51,808 nt of DNA from Candidatus Omnitrophota bacterium (lineage in GTDB: Bacteria > Omnitrophota > Gorgyraeia > Aquiviventales > Aquiviventaceae), in contig JAHFGT010000006.1 of assembly GCA_023247275.1 (NCBI GenBank), positions 1-51,808 on the forward strand, read 5' to 3'. Of this stretch, positions 26,214-34,922 are shown in pieces (within the stretch, counting starts at the first letter, position 1; every line of letters begins with the position of its first letter). The notes under the pieces are model-generated. The model did not search any database. It had not been told where the DNA came from and worked only from the letters and a program-made list of their open reading frames with translations. The position numbers and the translations under genes are program-made.

Positions 26214-26564
26214 TTAGTTGTTGGTGGCGTGCGCGACGAGCTGGTCAAACGCCGCGTGATCGTTGATCGCCAACTCTGACAACTGCTTGCGATTCAGCGC
26301 AACGTTGGCCTTGCGCAGCGCGGCCATGAGCTGGCTATACGTCAGCCCTCGTTGGCGGGCCGCTGCATTCAGCCGAATCACCCACACGTGTCGAAATTCG
26401 CGCTTGCGGGCCTTGCGGTCTCTGGTCGCGTACACCTTGGCCCGCATCAGCGTCTCTTTGGCCTTCAACAGATGCAGCCTTCGCCCGCCCCGGTACCCCT
26501 TGGCTTGCTTGAGCACCGCTTTGCGGCGGCGGCGAGATGCAACCGCCCATTTGACTTTCGCCAT
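26214..26564 (-). CDS. rplT: Ribosomal protein bL20
   Basis: The 116-residue basic protein has the usual bL20 features: the N-terminal arm AKVKWAVASRRRRKAVLKQAKGYRG, ATRDRKARKREFRHVWVIRLNAAAR and the C-terminal LNRKQLSELA. It helps assemble the 50S subunit. The ATG at 26564 is preceded by GGGAGGG at 5 bp. A GTG one codon earlier is unlikely. It is the last gene of the infC-rpmI-rplT unit. Confidence 0.97.
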   Translation of the reverse strand: MAKVKWAVASRRRRKAVLKQAKGYRGGRRLHLLKAKETLMRAKVYATRDRKARKREFRHVWVIRLNAAARQRGLTYSQLMAALRKANVALNRKQLSELAINDHAAFDQLVAHATNN

Positions 26565-26616
26565 CACACCCTCCCTCTGCCTTCAGCCGCTTATGGATTC
26601 GTGAGCGGTTTCCTCT

Positions 26617-26814
26617 TCACAGGTACGGGATCAGCGTCTTGATCTTCCGCGCATCCACCTGCTGCAAGGTCTGCGGGCGCCGCAAGTGCCGCTTGATCTT
26701 CGACCGTTTCCCGACGAGCAGATGCCGTCGACCAGCCCGATAGCCGACTAGCTTGCCGGTCCCGGTCACCTTGAGTCGAGCTTTCACCCCTTTGACCGTC
26801 TTCAGTTTCGCCAT
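26617..26814 (-). CDS. rpmI: Ribosomal protein bL35
   Basis: The 65-residue basic protein has the canonical bL35 sequence MAKLKTVKGVKARLKVTGTG, GRRHLLVGKRSKIKRHLR and the C-terminal KIKTLIPYL. It lies 5 bp downstream of infC and 52 bp before rplT, the conserved order in most bacteria. Confidence 0.97.
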   Translation of the reverse strand: MAKLKTVKGVKARLKVTGTGKLVGYRAGRRHLLVGKRSKIKRHLRRPQTLQQVDARKIKTLIPYL

Positions 26815-26819
26815 GGCAG

Positions 26820-27476
26820 TTAGGCCCCTTCTGCTTTGCCTCGTCCAGCATCCACCGGCGCGGCTGGCGATGTCCCGCCGGTCCCTGGGTCGCCTGCCGG
26901 CCGACCGGCGGCTGAGCCGGACTTCCCAGATCGTTGCCGAGCCGTTTCGCGCTCCAGCCGCTTGATCTTATCGCGGTCAGGCCCGAACACCATCGTCATA
27001 AACCGTCCGTCCAGGATCGGGGTGCGCTCGACCTTGCTGATCGGCCTGAGTTCTTCGATGAGCCGGTCGAGAATTCGGCGCCCGAGCTCGGTATGCGCCA
27101 ACTCGCGGCCTCGGTACACCATCGTCACCTTGGCCTGGTCGCCGCGCATGAGAAACCGTTTGAGCATGTTCAATTTCACTCGATAGTCGTGCTCTTCAAT
27201 ATGCGGCTTGAATTTGACTTCTTTCAGTTTGGCCACGTGATGCTTTTTCTTGGCCTCGCGCTCACGACGTTGTTCATCGTAACGAAACTTGTTGAAATCC
27301 AAGATCCGGCAGACCGGCGGCGTTTCGTTCGGGGCGACTTCAACCAGATCCAACCCTTTCTCGCGAGCGAGCCGGATCGCATCCGATGGAGCCATCACGC
27401 CCAGCTGGGCTCCGTCCTCGCCAATCACCCGAACCTGTGCAATTCGGATCCGCTCATTCACCCGCCACTGTCTCAA
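26820..27476 (-). CDS. infC: Translation initiation factor IF-3, TTG start
   Basis: The 218-residue factor has the N domain (VNERIRIAQVRVIGEDGAQLGVM, DLVEVAPNETPPVCRILDFNKFRYD), the basic linker and the C domain (VKFKPHIEEHDYRVKL to PILDGRFMTMVFGP). A Gly/Ala/Pro-rich tail of about 40 residues is extra. The start codon is TTG, supported by AGGAGG 5 bases upstream, with no ATG alternative. IF-3 rejects unusual start codons, so a non-AUG start would allow autoregulation, as the AUU start does in E. coli. Confidence 0.95.
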   Translation of the reverse strand: MRQWRVNERIRIAQVRVIGEDGAQLGVMAPSDAIRLAREKGLDLVEVAPNETPPVCRILDFNKFRYDEQRREREAKKKHHVAKLKEVKFKPHIEEHDYRVKLNMLKRFLMRGDQAKVTMVYRGRELAHTELGRRILDRLIEELRPISKVERTPILDGRFMTMVFGPDRDKIKRLERETARQRSGKSGSAAGRPAGDPGTGGTSPAAPVDAGRGKAEGA

Positions 27477-27498
27477 CCGGTCCTCCTGTGTCGAGCCG

Positions 27499-29256
27499 CT
27501 AACTGACGCGCCGGCTCACGCTTTCGTCGCGAACCCGCTGCGCGAACGCCTCCAGCGGCATCGCGCCCAGGTCGCCTTCCCGACGGTGCCGCACCGCCAC
27601 CGTGCCGGCTTGGGCTTCTCGCCCGCCGACAACGGCCATATACGGAATCTGCTGCAATTGGGCATCACGGATCTTGGCCTGCATCTTATCGTTGCGATCG
27701 TCGAGCTGCGCGCGCAGCTCGTGCTGACTGAGCGTGTCGACCACGCGCCGACCATAGTCCACAAACTTCTCGCTGATCGGCACGACGACCACCTGCACCG
27801 GCGAGAGCCAGACCGGCAACGCCCCGGCATACTGTTCGATCAGCATCCCAAAGAACCGCTCAACGCTGCCCAACAGCGCGCGATGCACCATGATCGTCCG
27901 ATGTGCTTTGCCGTCCGCGCCGGCATAGGTCAGGTCAAACCGCTCGGGCAACGCAAAGTCGCACTGGATCGTGCCGCATTGCCAGCTCCGGCCGATCGCG
28001 TCTTTGATCTTGATGTCGATCTTCGGGCCGTAGAATGCGCCTTCGCCTTCGTGGACCGTAAACGCGATTCCACGCGCGGCCAGTGCCTCGCGCAATGCGC
28101 TTTCGGCATGCTCCCACGACTGCGCGCTGCCAATGGCCTTGTCCGGCTTGGTCGACAGCTCGATCTCATACTCGGTAAATCCAAACGTCTGCATCACCTC
28201 GAATTCGAACTCCAGGATCCGCTCGATCTCCTCCACGAGCTGGTCCTCCCGCAGAAAGATGTGCGCGTCATCCTGCGTAAACCCGCGAACGCGCAGCAAT
28301 CCATGCAGCACCCCGGACTTTTCTTGTCGGTAGACGGTGCCCAATTCGAAGTAGCGCATCGGCAGGTCCCGATAACTGCGCAGCGTCGAGTTGTAGATGA
28401 GAATATGCCCTGGACAGTTCATCGGCTTGATGCCGTACTGCTGCTCTTCCGACTCGAACAGGTACATGTAGTCTTTGTAGTACTCCATGTGCCCGGACTT
28501 CTTCCAGATGTCGGTGCGGAAGATATGCGGCGTAGCCACCAGCTCGTACCCGCGCTTGAGATGTTGTTCGCGAATGTACTCCTCGATGAGCAGCCGTAGC
28601 CGCGCGCCCTTGGGGTGATAGAACACCACCCCTGGCCCGGCCAATTCCTGGAAACTGAACAGACCCAGCTCTGTGCCCAACCGCCGGTGATCGCGCCGCT
28701 TGGCTTCTTCGAGCCGTTTGAGATGTGCCTCGAGTTCGGCCGCCGAGTTGTACGCGGTCCCGTAAATGCGTTGCAGTTGCGGTTGGTGCTCGTCGCCGCG
28801 CCAATACGCGCCGGCCAAGCTGAGCAACTTGACGGCCTTGATGTCTGCTGTCGTCCCGACGTGCGGCCCCTCGCACAGGTCGAGAAATTCGCCGTCGGTG
28901 TACAGCGAGACTCGGCTGTCCTGGATGCCCTCGATGATCTCGACTTTGAACCGCTCACCCTGCTCGCGGAAATACGTGATCGCTTCGTCCTTGCCCATGT
29001 AGGACCGCTCGAACCGATGGCCCTCTTTGATGATCTTGGCCATCTCGGCCTCGATCTTCGGCAGATCCTCGTCGGTCAACTTCACCGGCAGATCCAAGTC
29101 ATAGTAAAACCCCTCCTCGATCGGCGGGCCGATCGCGAGCTTGGTCTGCGGATGCAGCCGCCGCACCGCCTGCGCCATCACGTGCGCGGCGCTATGCCGC
29201 AGCGCGTACAGCGGATCCTGGGCTTTGCGTTCTTCTTTCTGCCCTGCGTGCCCCAT
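27499..29256 (-). CDS. thrS: Threonyl-tRNA synthetase lacking the TGS domain
   Basis: The 585-residue enzyme starts almost directly in the editing (N2) domain, with the zinc-like His pair in RHSAAH (His21, His25) and GPPIEEGFYYDLDLP. The class II core follows (KSGVLHGLLRVRGFTQDDAHIF, CGTIQCDFALPERF), then the anticodon-binding domain. Compared with E. coli ThrS, about 50 residues forming the N-terminal TGS domain are absent. Editing and aminoacylation residues look intact. It is the first protein gene of the thrS-infC-rpmI-rplT group and follows three tRNA genes. Confidence 0.95.
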   Translation of the reverse strand: MGHAGQKEERKAQDPLYALRHSAAHVMAQAVRRLHPQTKLAIGPPIEEGFYYDLDLPVKLTDEDLPKIEAEMAKIIKEGHRFERSYMGKDEAITYFREQGERFKVEIIEGIQDSRVSLYTDGEFLDLCEGPHVGTTADIKAVKLLSLAGAYWRGDEHQPQLQRIYGTAYNSAAELEAHLKRLEEAKRRDHRRLGTELGLFSFQELAGPGVVFYHPKGARLRLLIEEYIREQHLKRGYELVATPHIFRTDIWKKSGHMEYYKDYMYLFESEEQQYGIKPMNCPGHILIYNSTLRSYRDLPMRYFELGTVYRQEKSGVLHGLLRVRGFTQDDAHIFLREDQLVEEIERILEFEFEVMQTFGFTEYEIELSTKPDKAIGSAQSWEHAESALREALAARGIAFTVHEGEGAFYGPKIDIKIKDAIGRSWQCGTIQCDFALPERFDLTYAGADGKAHRTIMVHRALLGSVERFFGMLIEQYAGALPVWLSPVQVVVVPISEKFVDYGRRVVDTLSQHELRAQLDDRNDKMQAKIRDAQLQQIPYMAVVGGREAQAGTVAVRHRREGDLGAMPLEAFAQRVRDESVSRRVS

Positions 29257-29284
29257 GCCTCGTTCACCAGCTCCGGATTCTAAA

Positions 29285-29358
29285 TGGGCGGTAGAGGGTT
29301 CGAACCTCTGACCTCCGCGATGTCAACGCGGCGCTCTAACCAGCTGAGCTAACCGCCC
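29285..29358 (-). tRNA. tRNA-Val (anticodon GAC)
   Basis: A 74-nt cloverleaf has acceptor stem GGGCGGT/ACCGCCC, an anticodon stem CCGCG/CGCGG around loop TTGACAT, and a T-arm with GTTCGAAC. The CCA end is not encoded. It is the last of three tRNA genes, 28 bp before thrS. Confidence 0.95.
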
Positions 29359-29405
29359 TCGAGAACTCGTTACCGTTGTCGCTCCAACTCCCACGACGAT
29401 AAAAA

Positions 29406-29490
29406 TGCCGGGGGTGGGAGTCGAACCCACATGCCCTTTCGGGCACATGATTTTAAGTCATGCGCGTCTAGCCAGTTGCGCCACCCCGGC
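29406..29490 (-). tRNA. tRNA-Leu (anticodon TAA)
   Basis: This 85-nt class II tRNA has acceptor GCCGGGG/CCCCGGC, anticodon stem CATGA/TCATG with loop CTTAAAA, and a long variable arm (GTGCCCGAAAGGGCA) typical of leucine tRNAs. The CCA end is not encoded. Confidence 0.94.
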
Positions 29491-29521
29491 TCTTTTGGTG
29501 TTTCCCGCATACCGACGGAAA

Positions 29522-29593
29522 AGGCGGCGATCGGAATCGAACCGATGTATAAGGGTTTTGCAGACCCTCGCCTTACCACTTGGCTACGCCGCC
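29522..29593 (-). tRNA. tRNA-Cys (anticodon GCA)
   Basis: This 72-nt cloverleaf has acceptor GGCGGCG/CGCCGCC, anticodon stem AGGGT/ACCCT with loop CTGCAAA, and a T-arm with GGTTCGATTCC. It is the first of the three minus-strand tRNAs. No CCA is encoded. Confidence 0.94.
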
Positions 29594-29665
29594 CAGGAGT
29601 GACGGCCGTTGGGTTGACAACAGAGCGACGTGGAATCTACGGGGATCCATGCCTGTAGCGGACGA

Positions 29666-30115
29666 TCAAATCTCGCCGTCGGATTGGAATTCCACCTGGC
29701 CACCGACGCGGAGGACATTGACCCCGTCAGGGTGGTTGTGGTCCTTGTCCTCGACGATGGCATCGGTGGATCGGCTCGCAGGCGATAAGCCGGTGTGGTA
29801 CTCGTAATCTCCGGCAGCCGCCGAGGCAGGGGCGGCACTCGCGGAGGACGGGCACTTGAACACCTCCAAATCGTCGACATATTTGTCATAGAGCGCATCC
29901 AGCGACGGTGGGTACTGCTCGTTGTGATCGTCGCGGTACCCGGAGATCGCATAGAAAATCTGTTTCAGGTTGTTCTGACATTTTGAGCGCCGTGCCTTCT
30001 CGCGCATTTTCATCGCCCCAGGCGCCAACAACCCGATCAAGATTCCAATAATGGCAATCACAACCAACAGCTCAATGAGGGTAAACCCGGATCGGGATCG
30101 CATCTGCTGGCGCAT
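29666..30115 (-). CDS. Type II secretion/type IV pilus G-type pseudopilin
   Basis: The 149-residue protein starts with a class III prepilin signal: RSRSG, with peptidase cleavage before [17 protein letters not shown] helical stalk follows ([18 protein letters not shown]), then a small globular domain. The Glu at position 5 of the mature protein is present. The ATG at 30115 has AGGAG upstream, inside the end of coaB. The frame stays open far upstream, but that part is a shadow of coaB. Isolated pseudopilin genes of this kind are frequent in PVC and Omnitrophota genomes. No other secretion genes are nearby. Confidence 0.9.
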   Translation of the reverse strand: MRQQMRSRSGFTLIELLVVIAIIGILIGLLAPGAMKMREKARRSKCQNNLKQIFYAISGYRDDHNEQYPPSLDALYDKYVDDLEVFKCPSSASAAPASAAAGDYEYHTGLSPASRSTDAIVEDKDHNHPDGVNVLRVGGQVEFQSDGEI

Positions 30116-30116
30116 C

Positions 30117-30803
30117 TTAACTCCTGGCGTGTGAAGCTGTTGGCCTACGTTGACCGTAGCAGAGCTCCTCAACTTTGTCAAGGAGCGCCCGGGCAAGGTC
30201 GGACTTGGCGCGTCGCCCCAGCCGAATGACCGTTCCGTTGGATTGCAGGATCCATGCCTCAACGGCTCGGCGACCAAATGGCGCTCCAGATCGGTCCGTG
30301 CGCTGTGCCAGCAACACATCCAACCGTTTGTCGCGCAGCTTGCGCTTGGCTTCTTTCACCACCGCATCCCCGGTGTGAACTCCACAGCCCACACGCAACT
30401 GTCCTGGCCGGTGTGGGAGCCGTCGAATGATGTCTGGAACGGCTTCGCAGGTAATAGTGAGTTGCCCTCGTCGGCGAATCTTTGCTCGCTGCACATGGAC
30501 CGGCCTGAAATCCGCGACCGCAGCCGCCATGATCACGACATCGGCCTGTGGGGCGAGCCGTCGTAACGCTCGCTCCATCTCGTACGCGCGCTCCACCGAC
30601 ACGCAGCGCACCTGAACCGGCATCGGTTCAGTCACCGGACCACAAATGGCGGTGACGCGGTGCCGCCGCGCCAACGCGGCAGCAGCTAGTTGCGTCCCCA
30701 TATACCCGGTCGAATAGTTCGAGAGGAACCGGACCGGATCAATCGGTTCTCGCGTCGGTCCAGTCGTCATCAGAATTCGCAGCGATCGTCCAGGCGCGTG
30801 CAT
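30117..30803 (-). CDS. coaB: Phosphopantothenate-cysteine ligase (separate CoaB)
   Basis: The 228-residue protein corresponds to the CoaB half of bacterial CoaBC. It joins cysteine to 4'-phosphopantothenate using CTP. Signature parts are [17 protein letters not shown] with YSTGYMG, the [10 protein letters not shown] motif and a lysine in QRAKIRR. It begins 15 bp after coaC, so the usual CoaBC fusion is split into two adjacent genes here. It stops one base before the pseudopilin start. Confidence 0.9.
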   Translation of the reverse strand: MHAPGRSLRILMTTGPTREPIDPVRFLSNYSTGYMGTQLAAAALARRHRVTAICGPVTEPMPVQVRCVSVERAYEMERALRRLAPQADVVIMAAAVADFRPVHVQRAKIRRRGQLTITCEAVPDIIRRLPHRPGQLRVGCGVHTGDAVVKEAKRKLRDKRLDVLLAQRTDRSGAPFGRRAVEAWILQSNGTVIRLGRRAKSDLARALLDKVEELCYGQRRPTASHARS

Positions 30804-30818
30804 CCATCACGCGTCGAT

Positions 30819-31460
30819 CTATCGCCGACGGGCGGTGCGCTTGACCGCGCGATGGCCGCGGGGCTTTGTCGCGACGTTCGCCGGATGCCGGTGACTTGAG
30901 ACCGGCGACGGTGTCGTGCTGCTCGGCACCAACTGTCGTACCGCTCGGATGATGTCTTCCGTCTCAGCCAAATGGCCGATCGCTTCATACCCACACGCCA
31001 GTTTCCCGACGTCCGGACCGACAAACCGATGCCCCAAACGTTTCAGCGCGGTCACATTGCGCTGAACCGTGGGATGCTGCCACATCTGGACGTTCATGGC
31101 CGGGGCAATCAGCACCTTGGCTCGCGTCGCTAACAGGAGGCAGGACACCAAATCATCCGCGATTCCGTTGGCAAATTTCGCAATGATGTTGGCCGTCGCC
31201 GGAGCGATCAACACCAGCTTGGCATGGTCCGCAAGGCTCGTGTGGAGAATCTGCGGCGTGTGCTCGTCGAACAAATCGGTGTACACCTTGCGCTCAGAAA
31301 GGGTCTGCAGCGTCAGTGGCGCAAGAAACTTCGTGGCCCGCTGCGTCATCACGCAGGTCACCGCATAGCCGGCCTCCTTCAAGTGTCGCACCACATCGGC
31401 GGCTTTGTACGCGCCGATCGACCCGGTGATTCCTAGCACGATCTCCGGCATCGTCGTCAT
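30819..31460 (-). CDS. coaC: Phosphopantothenoylcysteine decarboxylase (separate CoaC)
   Basis: The 213-residue flavoprotein decarboxylates phosphopantothenoylcysteine. It has the FMN-binding GITGSIGAYKA, the catalytic His in LHTSLADHA, the PAMN motif in APAMNVQMW and the catalytic Cys in GKLACGYEAIGHL. A basic low-complexity tail of about 35 residues follows and ends before coaB. The ATG at 31460 shares a base with the rpoZ stop (TGATG). Confidence 0.93.
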   Translation of the reverse strand: MTTMPEIVLGITGSIGAYKAADVVRHLKEAGYAVTCVMTQRATKFLAPLTLQTLSERKVYTDLFDEHTPQILHTSLADHAKLVLIAPATANIIAKFANGIADDLVSCLLLATRAKVLIAPAMNVQMWQHPTVQRNVTALKRLGHRFVGPDVGKLACGYEAIGHLAETEDIIRAVRQLVPSSTTPSPVSSHRHPANVATKPRGHRAVKRTARRR

Positions 31461-31717
31461 CAAGAGGTCCTTTTCCTCTTCTCCTCTGCCCGACCTTTCC
31501 CGCGCGATTTCTTCATGGATTCCTCTGACGTTGCCTTATACAGCACTTTCCCCTCCAGAATTTCCTCCAGCGCCACCGACGTGACCTTGTGTGTCGACGT
31601 CTGGACCAACGAGGGTGCCCCCTCGGCAATCTCCTTCGCGCGCTTCGCAGCCAGGATCACCAGTCGATACACGCTGCCGCACTTCTTCAGAAGCTCCTCA
31701 ATCGGTACCTGTGCCAT
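31460..31717 (-). CDS. rpoZ: RNA polymerase omega subunit
   Basis: The 85-residue protein matches omega: VYRLVILAAKRAKEIAEGAPSLV followed by KVTSVALEEILEGKVLYK, with a basic tail. It stabilises the beta-prime subunit. The order gmk-rpoZ-coaC is widely conserved. GAGG precedes the ATG. Confidence 0.93.
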   Translation of the reverse strand: MAQVPIEELLKKCGSVYRLVILAAKRAKEIAEGAPSLVQTSTHKVTSVALEEILEGKVLYKATSEESMKKSRGKGRAEEKRKRTS

Positions 31718-31727
31718 ACGGGGTCCC

Positions 31728-32357
31728 TCACGCTGTCCGGCCAGCCCGCGTGCCGATCGGTCGCCGTCTGCGACCAGTGGGCTCGAGCTCTTGCCGGTGT
31801 TGGTGGATAATCTGTTTCACGTCGGTCACGGCTTGCTCTAAGCGGTCGTTCACCACTCGATAGTCATACCACGCTGCGCAGGCGATTTCGCGCCGGGCGG
31901 CGGTCAGCCGCTGCCGCAACGCAGCGGCGGTTTCTGTCCGTCGCTGAATCAGCCGCTGCCGCAATCGCTTCATCGATGGCGGCAAAAGAAAAATCAAGAC
32001 GGCGCGTTTGCCCAGGGCCCTCCGGACCTGCCGCGCTCCCTGGACATCGATGTTCAGCAATACATCCCGTCCCTGTGCCAGGGTCCGGATCAGCGGCTGC
32101 TTGGGCGTCCCATAGCAGGCGCCGTGCACGCGCGCCCATTCCAGCAGTCGGCCTGTGCGGCGCAACCGGGCGAACGCCGCTGGAGTGACAAATCGATACT
32201 CCTCCCCATCGTGCTCGCCCTGTCGGGGCACTCGCGTCGTAACCGAGATGGACCGAGCCAGCTTGCGGGTCGTCCGCCGCAGGCGGTCAACAACCGTTGT
32301 TTTTCCGCCCCCGGAAGGGCTGGAAATCACAAACACGTATCCGCGGCGACGACTCAC
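31728..32357 (-). CDS. gmk: Guanylate kinase
   Basis: The 209-residue enzyme phosphorylates GMP. It has the P-loop SSPSGGGKTTVVDRL, the GMP-binding SVTTRVPRQGEHDGEEYRFV, and NIDVQGARQVRR. A basic C-terminal extension (GRRRRPIGTRAGRTA) is unusual but harmless. The start codon is GTG. It lies 49 bp after the remA-like gene. Confidence 0.95.
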   Translation of the reverse strand: MSRRRGYVFVISSPSGGGKTTVVDRLRRTTRKLARSISVTTRVPRQGEHDGEEYRFVTPAAFARLRRTGRLLEWARVHGACYGTPKQPLIRTLAQGRDVLLNIDVQGARQVRRALGKRAVLIFLLPPSMKRLRQRLIQRRTETAAALRQRLTAARREIACAAWYDYRVVNDRLEQAVTDVKQIIHQHRQELEPTGRRRRPIGTRAGRTA

Positions 32358-32406
32358 GTCACGCCCCGCGGCGCCGACCTCCCCTGTCTCTGCCGGGCAG
32401 ATCGCC

Positions 32407-32658
32407 TCATGCCGCTCGCAACTCTGCGAGCCGTTGCGCCACCGTCACCGGTTGCAAGCTCGAGAGGACGACATGATCTGAATCCGTGATGATGACGGTC
32501 CGTGTCCGCCGGCCGTTGGTCGCGTCGACCAGCTTTTGATGCCGTATCGCGGCCTCGCGCAGCCGTTTAACAGGTGACGGATCCGCTGAGACGATTGCAA
32601 TGATGCGCTCTGCCGCAACTGCGTTGTCAAATCCCACGTTGAGCAATGTCGGAGACAT
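32407..32658 (-). CDS. remA: RemA-like (DUF370) DNA-binding protein
   Basis: The 83-residue protein fits the RemA/DUF370 family: LLNVGFDNAVAAERIIAIVS, SPVKRLREAA and a DATNGRRTRTVIITDSDHVVLSSL core. In Bacillus RemA is a regulator of biofilm genes. In other phyla the gene is usually found, as here, between yicC and gmk. The function in this organism is not known. Confidence 0.9.
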   Translation of the reverse strand: MSPTLLNVGFDNAVAAERIIAIVSADPSPVKRLREAAIRHQKLVDATNGRRTRTVIITDSDHVVLSSLQPVTVAQRLAELRAA

Positions 32659-32670
32659 CGCGCCCTGGAT

Positions 32671-33576
32671 TCATTCCAAGTTTTGGACTTGCTCGCGGAT
32701 TTTTTCGATGCACTCTTTAATCGCTACGACCGATTGCGCCGCCTGGGGGTCGTTCAGTTTTGCGCCCATCGTGTTCGCTTCGCGCATGAGTTCTTGCGCG
32801 ATAAAATCTAGCCGTTTCCCCACCAGGGGTTCCCCGACCAGCGTCTGCCGCATATATCCAAGGTGACTCTCTAACCGCACCAGCTCCTCATGGATGTCGG
32901 CGTCGCGGACTAACGCCGCTGCCTGCTCGATCTGGGACGAAGATCCTGCCGCCTGCGGGCCAAGCAGCTCGCGCAATCGCTGCCGCATGGCGTGCCGTTG
33001 TTGCCGAAGCGCCTCGGGCAATCGTCGCTTCACCGCGCGTAGATGTCGCTCGATCGCCTGCAATTGTCCTCGCAGATCCTTGACCAGCTTCCCACCCTCT
33101 TGTCGACGCGCCTGCACCAGCTCTTGCAACGCGGCCTTCAGCGTTTGTTCCACCGAGTCCCATACCGATTCCGGAGCGCTGGGGGTTTCGGCCACGCTGA
33201 TGGCCTGTGGCAAGGCGAGCAGATGTTCGAGGGTCACCCGCCCAGCCAGCCCGAATCGGGCTTTGAGATCCACCAGCACATCGTGGTATCGTCTCAACAG
33301 CGCCTCATCAAACACAATGCGACGGTCATTCGAGCGATCCAGTTGCGCAACGACAGCCACTTCGACGCGTCCCCGACGAACGACGCCTCGGATCTGCTGG
33401 GCCACCCGGCTCTGCAACCCGCTGAGTCCGTTCGACAGCCGCTGGTCGATTTCAAGGTAGCGATGGTTGGTGCTACGGAGTTCAACCGTAATCATGCCGC
33501 CCGAGGTTCGCCGGCTGGCCCGGCCATAGCCGGTCATGCTCTGGATTGTTCTCCGATGAGCCAACGCCTGGCTCAT
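32671..33576 (-). CDS. yicC: YicC-family endoribonuclease
   Basis: The 301-residue protein has the YicC N domain (SMTGYGRASRRTSGGMITVELRSTNHRYLEI) and the C-terminal DUF1732 region (HEELVRLESHLGYMRQTL, GKRLDFIAQELMREANTMGAK). YicC proteins are RNA-degrading nucleases. The start overlaps the ndk stop as ATGA, which favours MSQAL over the later MTGYG. Confidence 0.93.
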   Translation of the reverse strand: MSQALAHRRTIQSMTGYGRASRRTSGGMITVELRSTNHRYLEIDQRLSNGLSGLQSRVAQQIRGVVRRGRVEVAVVAQLDRSNDRRIVFDEALLRRYHDVLVDLKARFGLAGRVTLEHLLALPQAISVAETPSAPESVWDSVEQTLKAALQELVQARRQEGGKLVKDLRGQLQAIERHLRAVKRRLPEALRQQRHAMRQRLRELLGPQAAGSSSQIEQAAALVRDADIHEELVRLESHLGYMRQTLVGEPLVGKRLDFIAQELMREANTMGAKLNDPQAAQSVVAIKECIEKIREQVQNLE

Positions 33577-34079
33577 GAGCGGGTCCGGGCCTGGGCCGTG
33601 TTCGGATGTTGCGGCGCTTGACTCACGACCGGCTTCAGCAGTTCATCCGGCCGAAACCACAGTCGGATCTCGCGGTCCGCATCCGCCGGATCCGACGACG
33701 AATGGAGCACATTTTCCATCAGTCCGCTCGTCGTCATCCGGCCAAAGGCCCCGCGCAGCGACGTGGGGTCTGCCTTTTCCGGATGGGTCGCACCCGTCGC
33801 TACTCGCACCCGCTCGATGGCGCCGTCGCCCCAGTACACGATCGCCAAGACGGCGTCAACGCCATGGAGCTTGCCCATCAGGTGCTCGACAGTCTCGTTG
33901 AAAAACGGTTTTCCTCGGATATGCTCATAATGCGCTTCGGCCAACGCGCGACTGACCCGCACCATCTTGGCGCCAATCATCTCCAGCTGTAGCTGATCCA
34001 AGCGCGACATCACCAGCCCGGTGAGCCCTCGCCGAATGGCATCAGGCTTGACAATGACAAGCGTGGCTTCCCGTGCCAT
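33573..34079 (-). CDS. ndk: Nucleoside diphosphate kinase
   Basis: The 168-residue enzyme balances nucleoside triphosphate pools. It begins EATLVIVKPDAIRRGLTG and has the catalytic His in ENVLHSSSDP, where the usual NVIHGSD reads NVLHSSSD. A tail of about 20 residues beyond the family end (QAPQHPNTAQARTRS) is extra. It lies 6 bp after parB and overlaps yicC. Confidence 0.93.
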   Translation of the reverse strand: MAREATLVIVKPDAIRRGLTGLVMSRLDQLQLEMIGAKMVRVSRALAEAHYEHIRGKPFFNETVEHLMGKLHGVDAVLAIVYWGDGAIERVRVATGATHPEKADPTSLRGAFGRMTTSGLMENVLHSSSDPADADREIRLWFRPDELLKPVVSQAPQHPNTAQARTRS

Positions 34080-34085
34080 GGGGTC

Positions 34086-34922
34086 TTATGCTGCGACTCC
34101 CAACGTTTGTAAAATTCGCGCCAGATCCTCCGAGGAAAAATATTCCACCATCATGCGCCCGCCATTTTCTCGCGGCACCAGGATCACCTTGGTCCCCAAG
34201 ACGCGCTGGAGCTGGTCTTCGATAGCTTGCAGATGCGGATCGTGATGCCGAAGCCTTGGCCGACGTCGTTTCGCATTCTTTGCTGCCAAGGCTTCAACTT
34301 GTCGCACCGTCAATTTTGTCCCGATGGCTTGTCGATAGAGCGCCATCTGCTGGGCGCGATCCTCCACGGCTAACAGCGCCCTCGCATGGCCCATCATCAA
34401 CAGGCCTTGCCGGACCGCCTGCTGGATCTCCTCAGGAAGCATGAGTAAGCGGACGATGTTGGCCACCGTCGCACGATCTTTGCCGACCGCCTGCGCCACC
34501 TCTTCCTGCGTGTACCCAAACTCCTCCAGGAGGCGGGTATATCCCTTGGCTTCGTCGATCGGGTTGAGATTTTCCCGCTGGATGTTCTCAATCAGAGAGA
34601 ACTCAACCGCTTCTTTGTCTGACAATGTTCTAACAACGACTGGGATCTCTGTTTTGCCGATGGCCTGGCTTGCGCGAAATCTTCGCTCGCCAGCAACAAG
34701 CTCATACAGCCCGTCTGCCGATGGGCGCACCACGATCGGCTCGATCACCCCGGTACGGCGAATGGAAGCCTTTAACTCTTCCAGACCCTCCTCGCTCATC
34801 GCGCTGCGCGGCTGAAATCGCCCAGCCCTAATCTGGTCTAGTCGAAGTGTGGCTACGCCACCCACAGCTGTACTAGCCGGAGGCTCGATCAGATCTGCCA
34901 ACCCTTTCCCCAGCCGTCTCAT
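34086..34922 (-). CDS. parB: Chromosome partitioning protein ParB
   Basis: The 278-residue CTPase and clamp protein binds parS sites. It has GERRFRASQAIG, LIENIQRENLNPIDEAKGYTRLL, the helix-turn-helix YTQEEVAQAVGKDRATVANIVRLL, and a C-terminal dimer domain. The start overlaps parA by ATGA. I saw no complete consensus parS 16-mer in the parts I inspected, though the scan was by eye. Confidence 0.95.
   Translation of the reverse strand: MRRLGKGLADLIEPPASTAVGGVATLRLDQIRAGRFQPRSAMSEEGLEELKASIRRTGVIEPIVVRPSADGLYELVAGERRFRASQAIGKTEIPVVVRTLSDKEAVEFSLIENIQRENLNPIDEAKGYTRLLEEFGYTQEEVAQAVGKDRATVANIVRLLMLPEEIQQAVRQGLLMMGHARALLAVEDRAQQMALYRQAIGTKLTVRQVEALAAKNAKRRRPRLRHHDPHLQAIEDQLQRVLGTKVILVPRENGGRMMVEYFSSEDLARILQTLGVAA

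Noticed and set aside
27289-28599. 436-codon plus-strand open frame opposite thrS
   Set aside because: It is antisense to thrS and infC with no family resemblance. Low stop-codon frequency in GC-rich DNA explains it.
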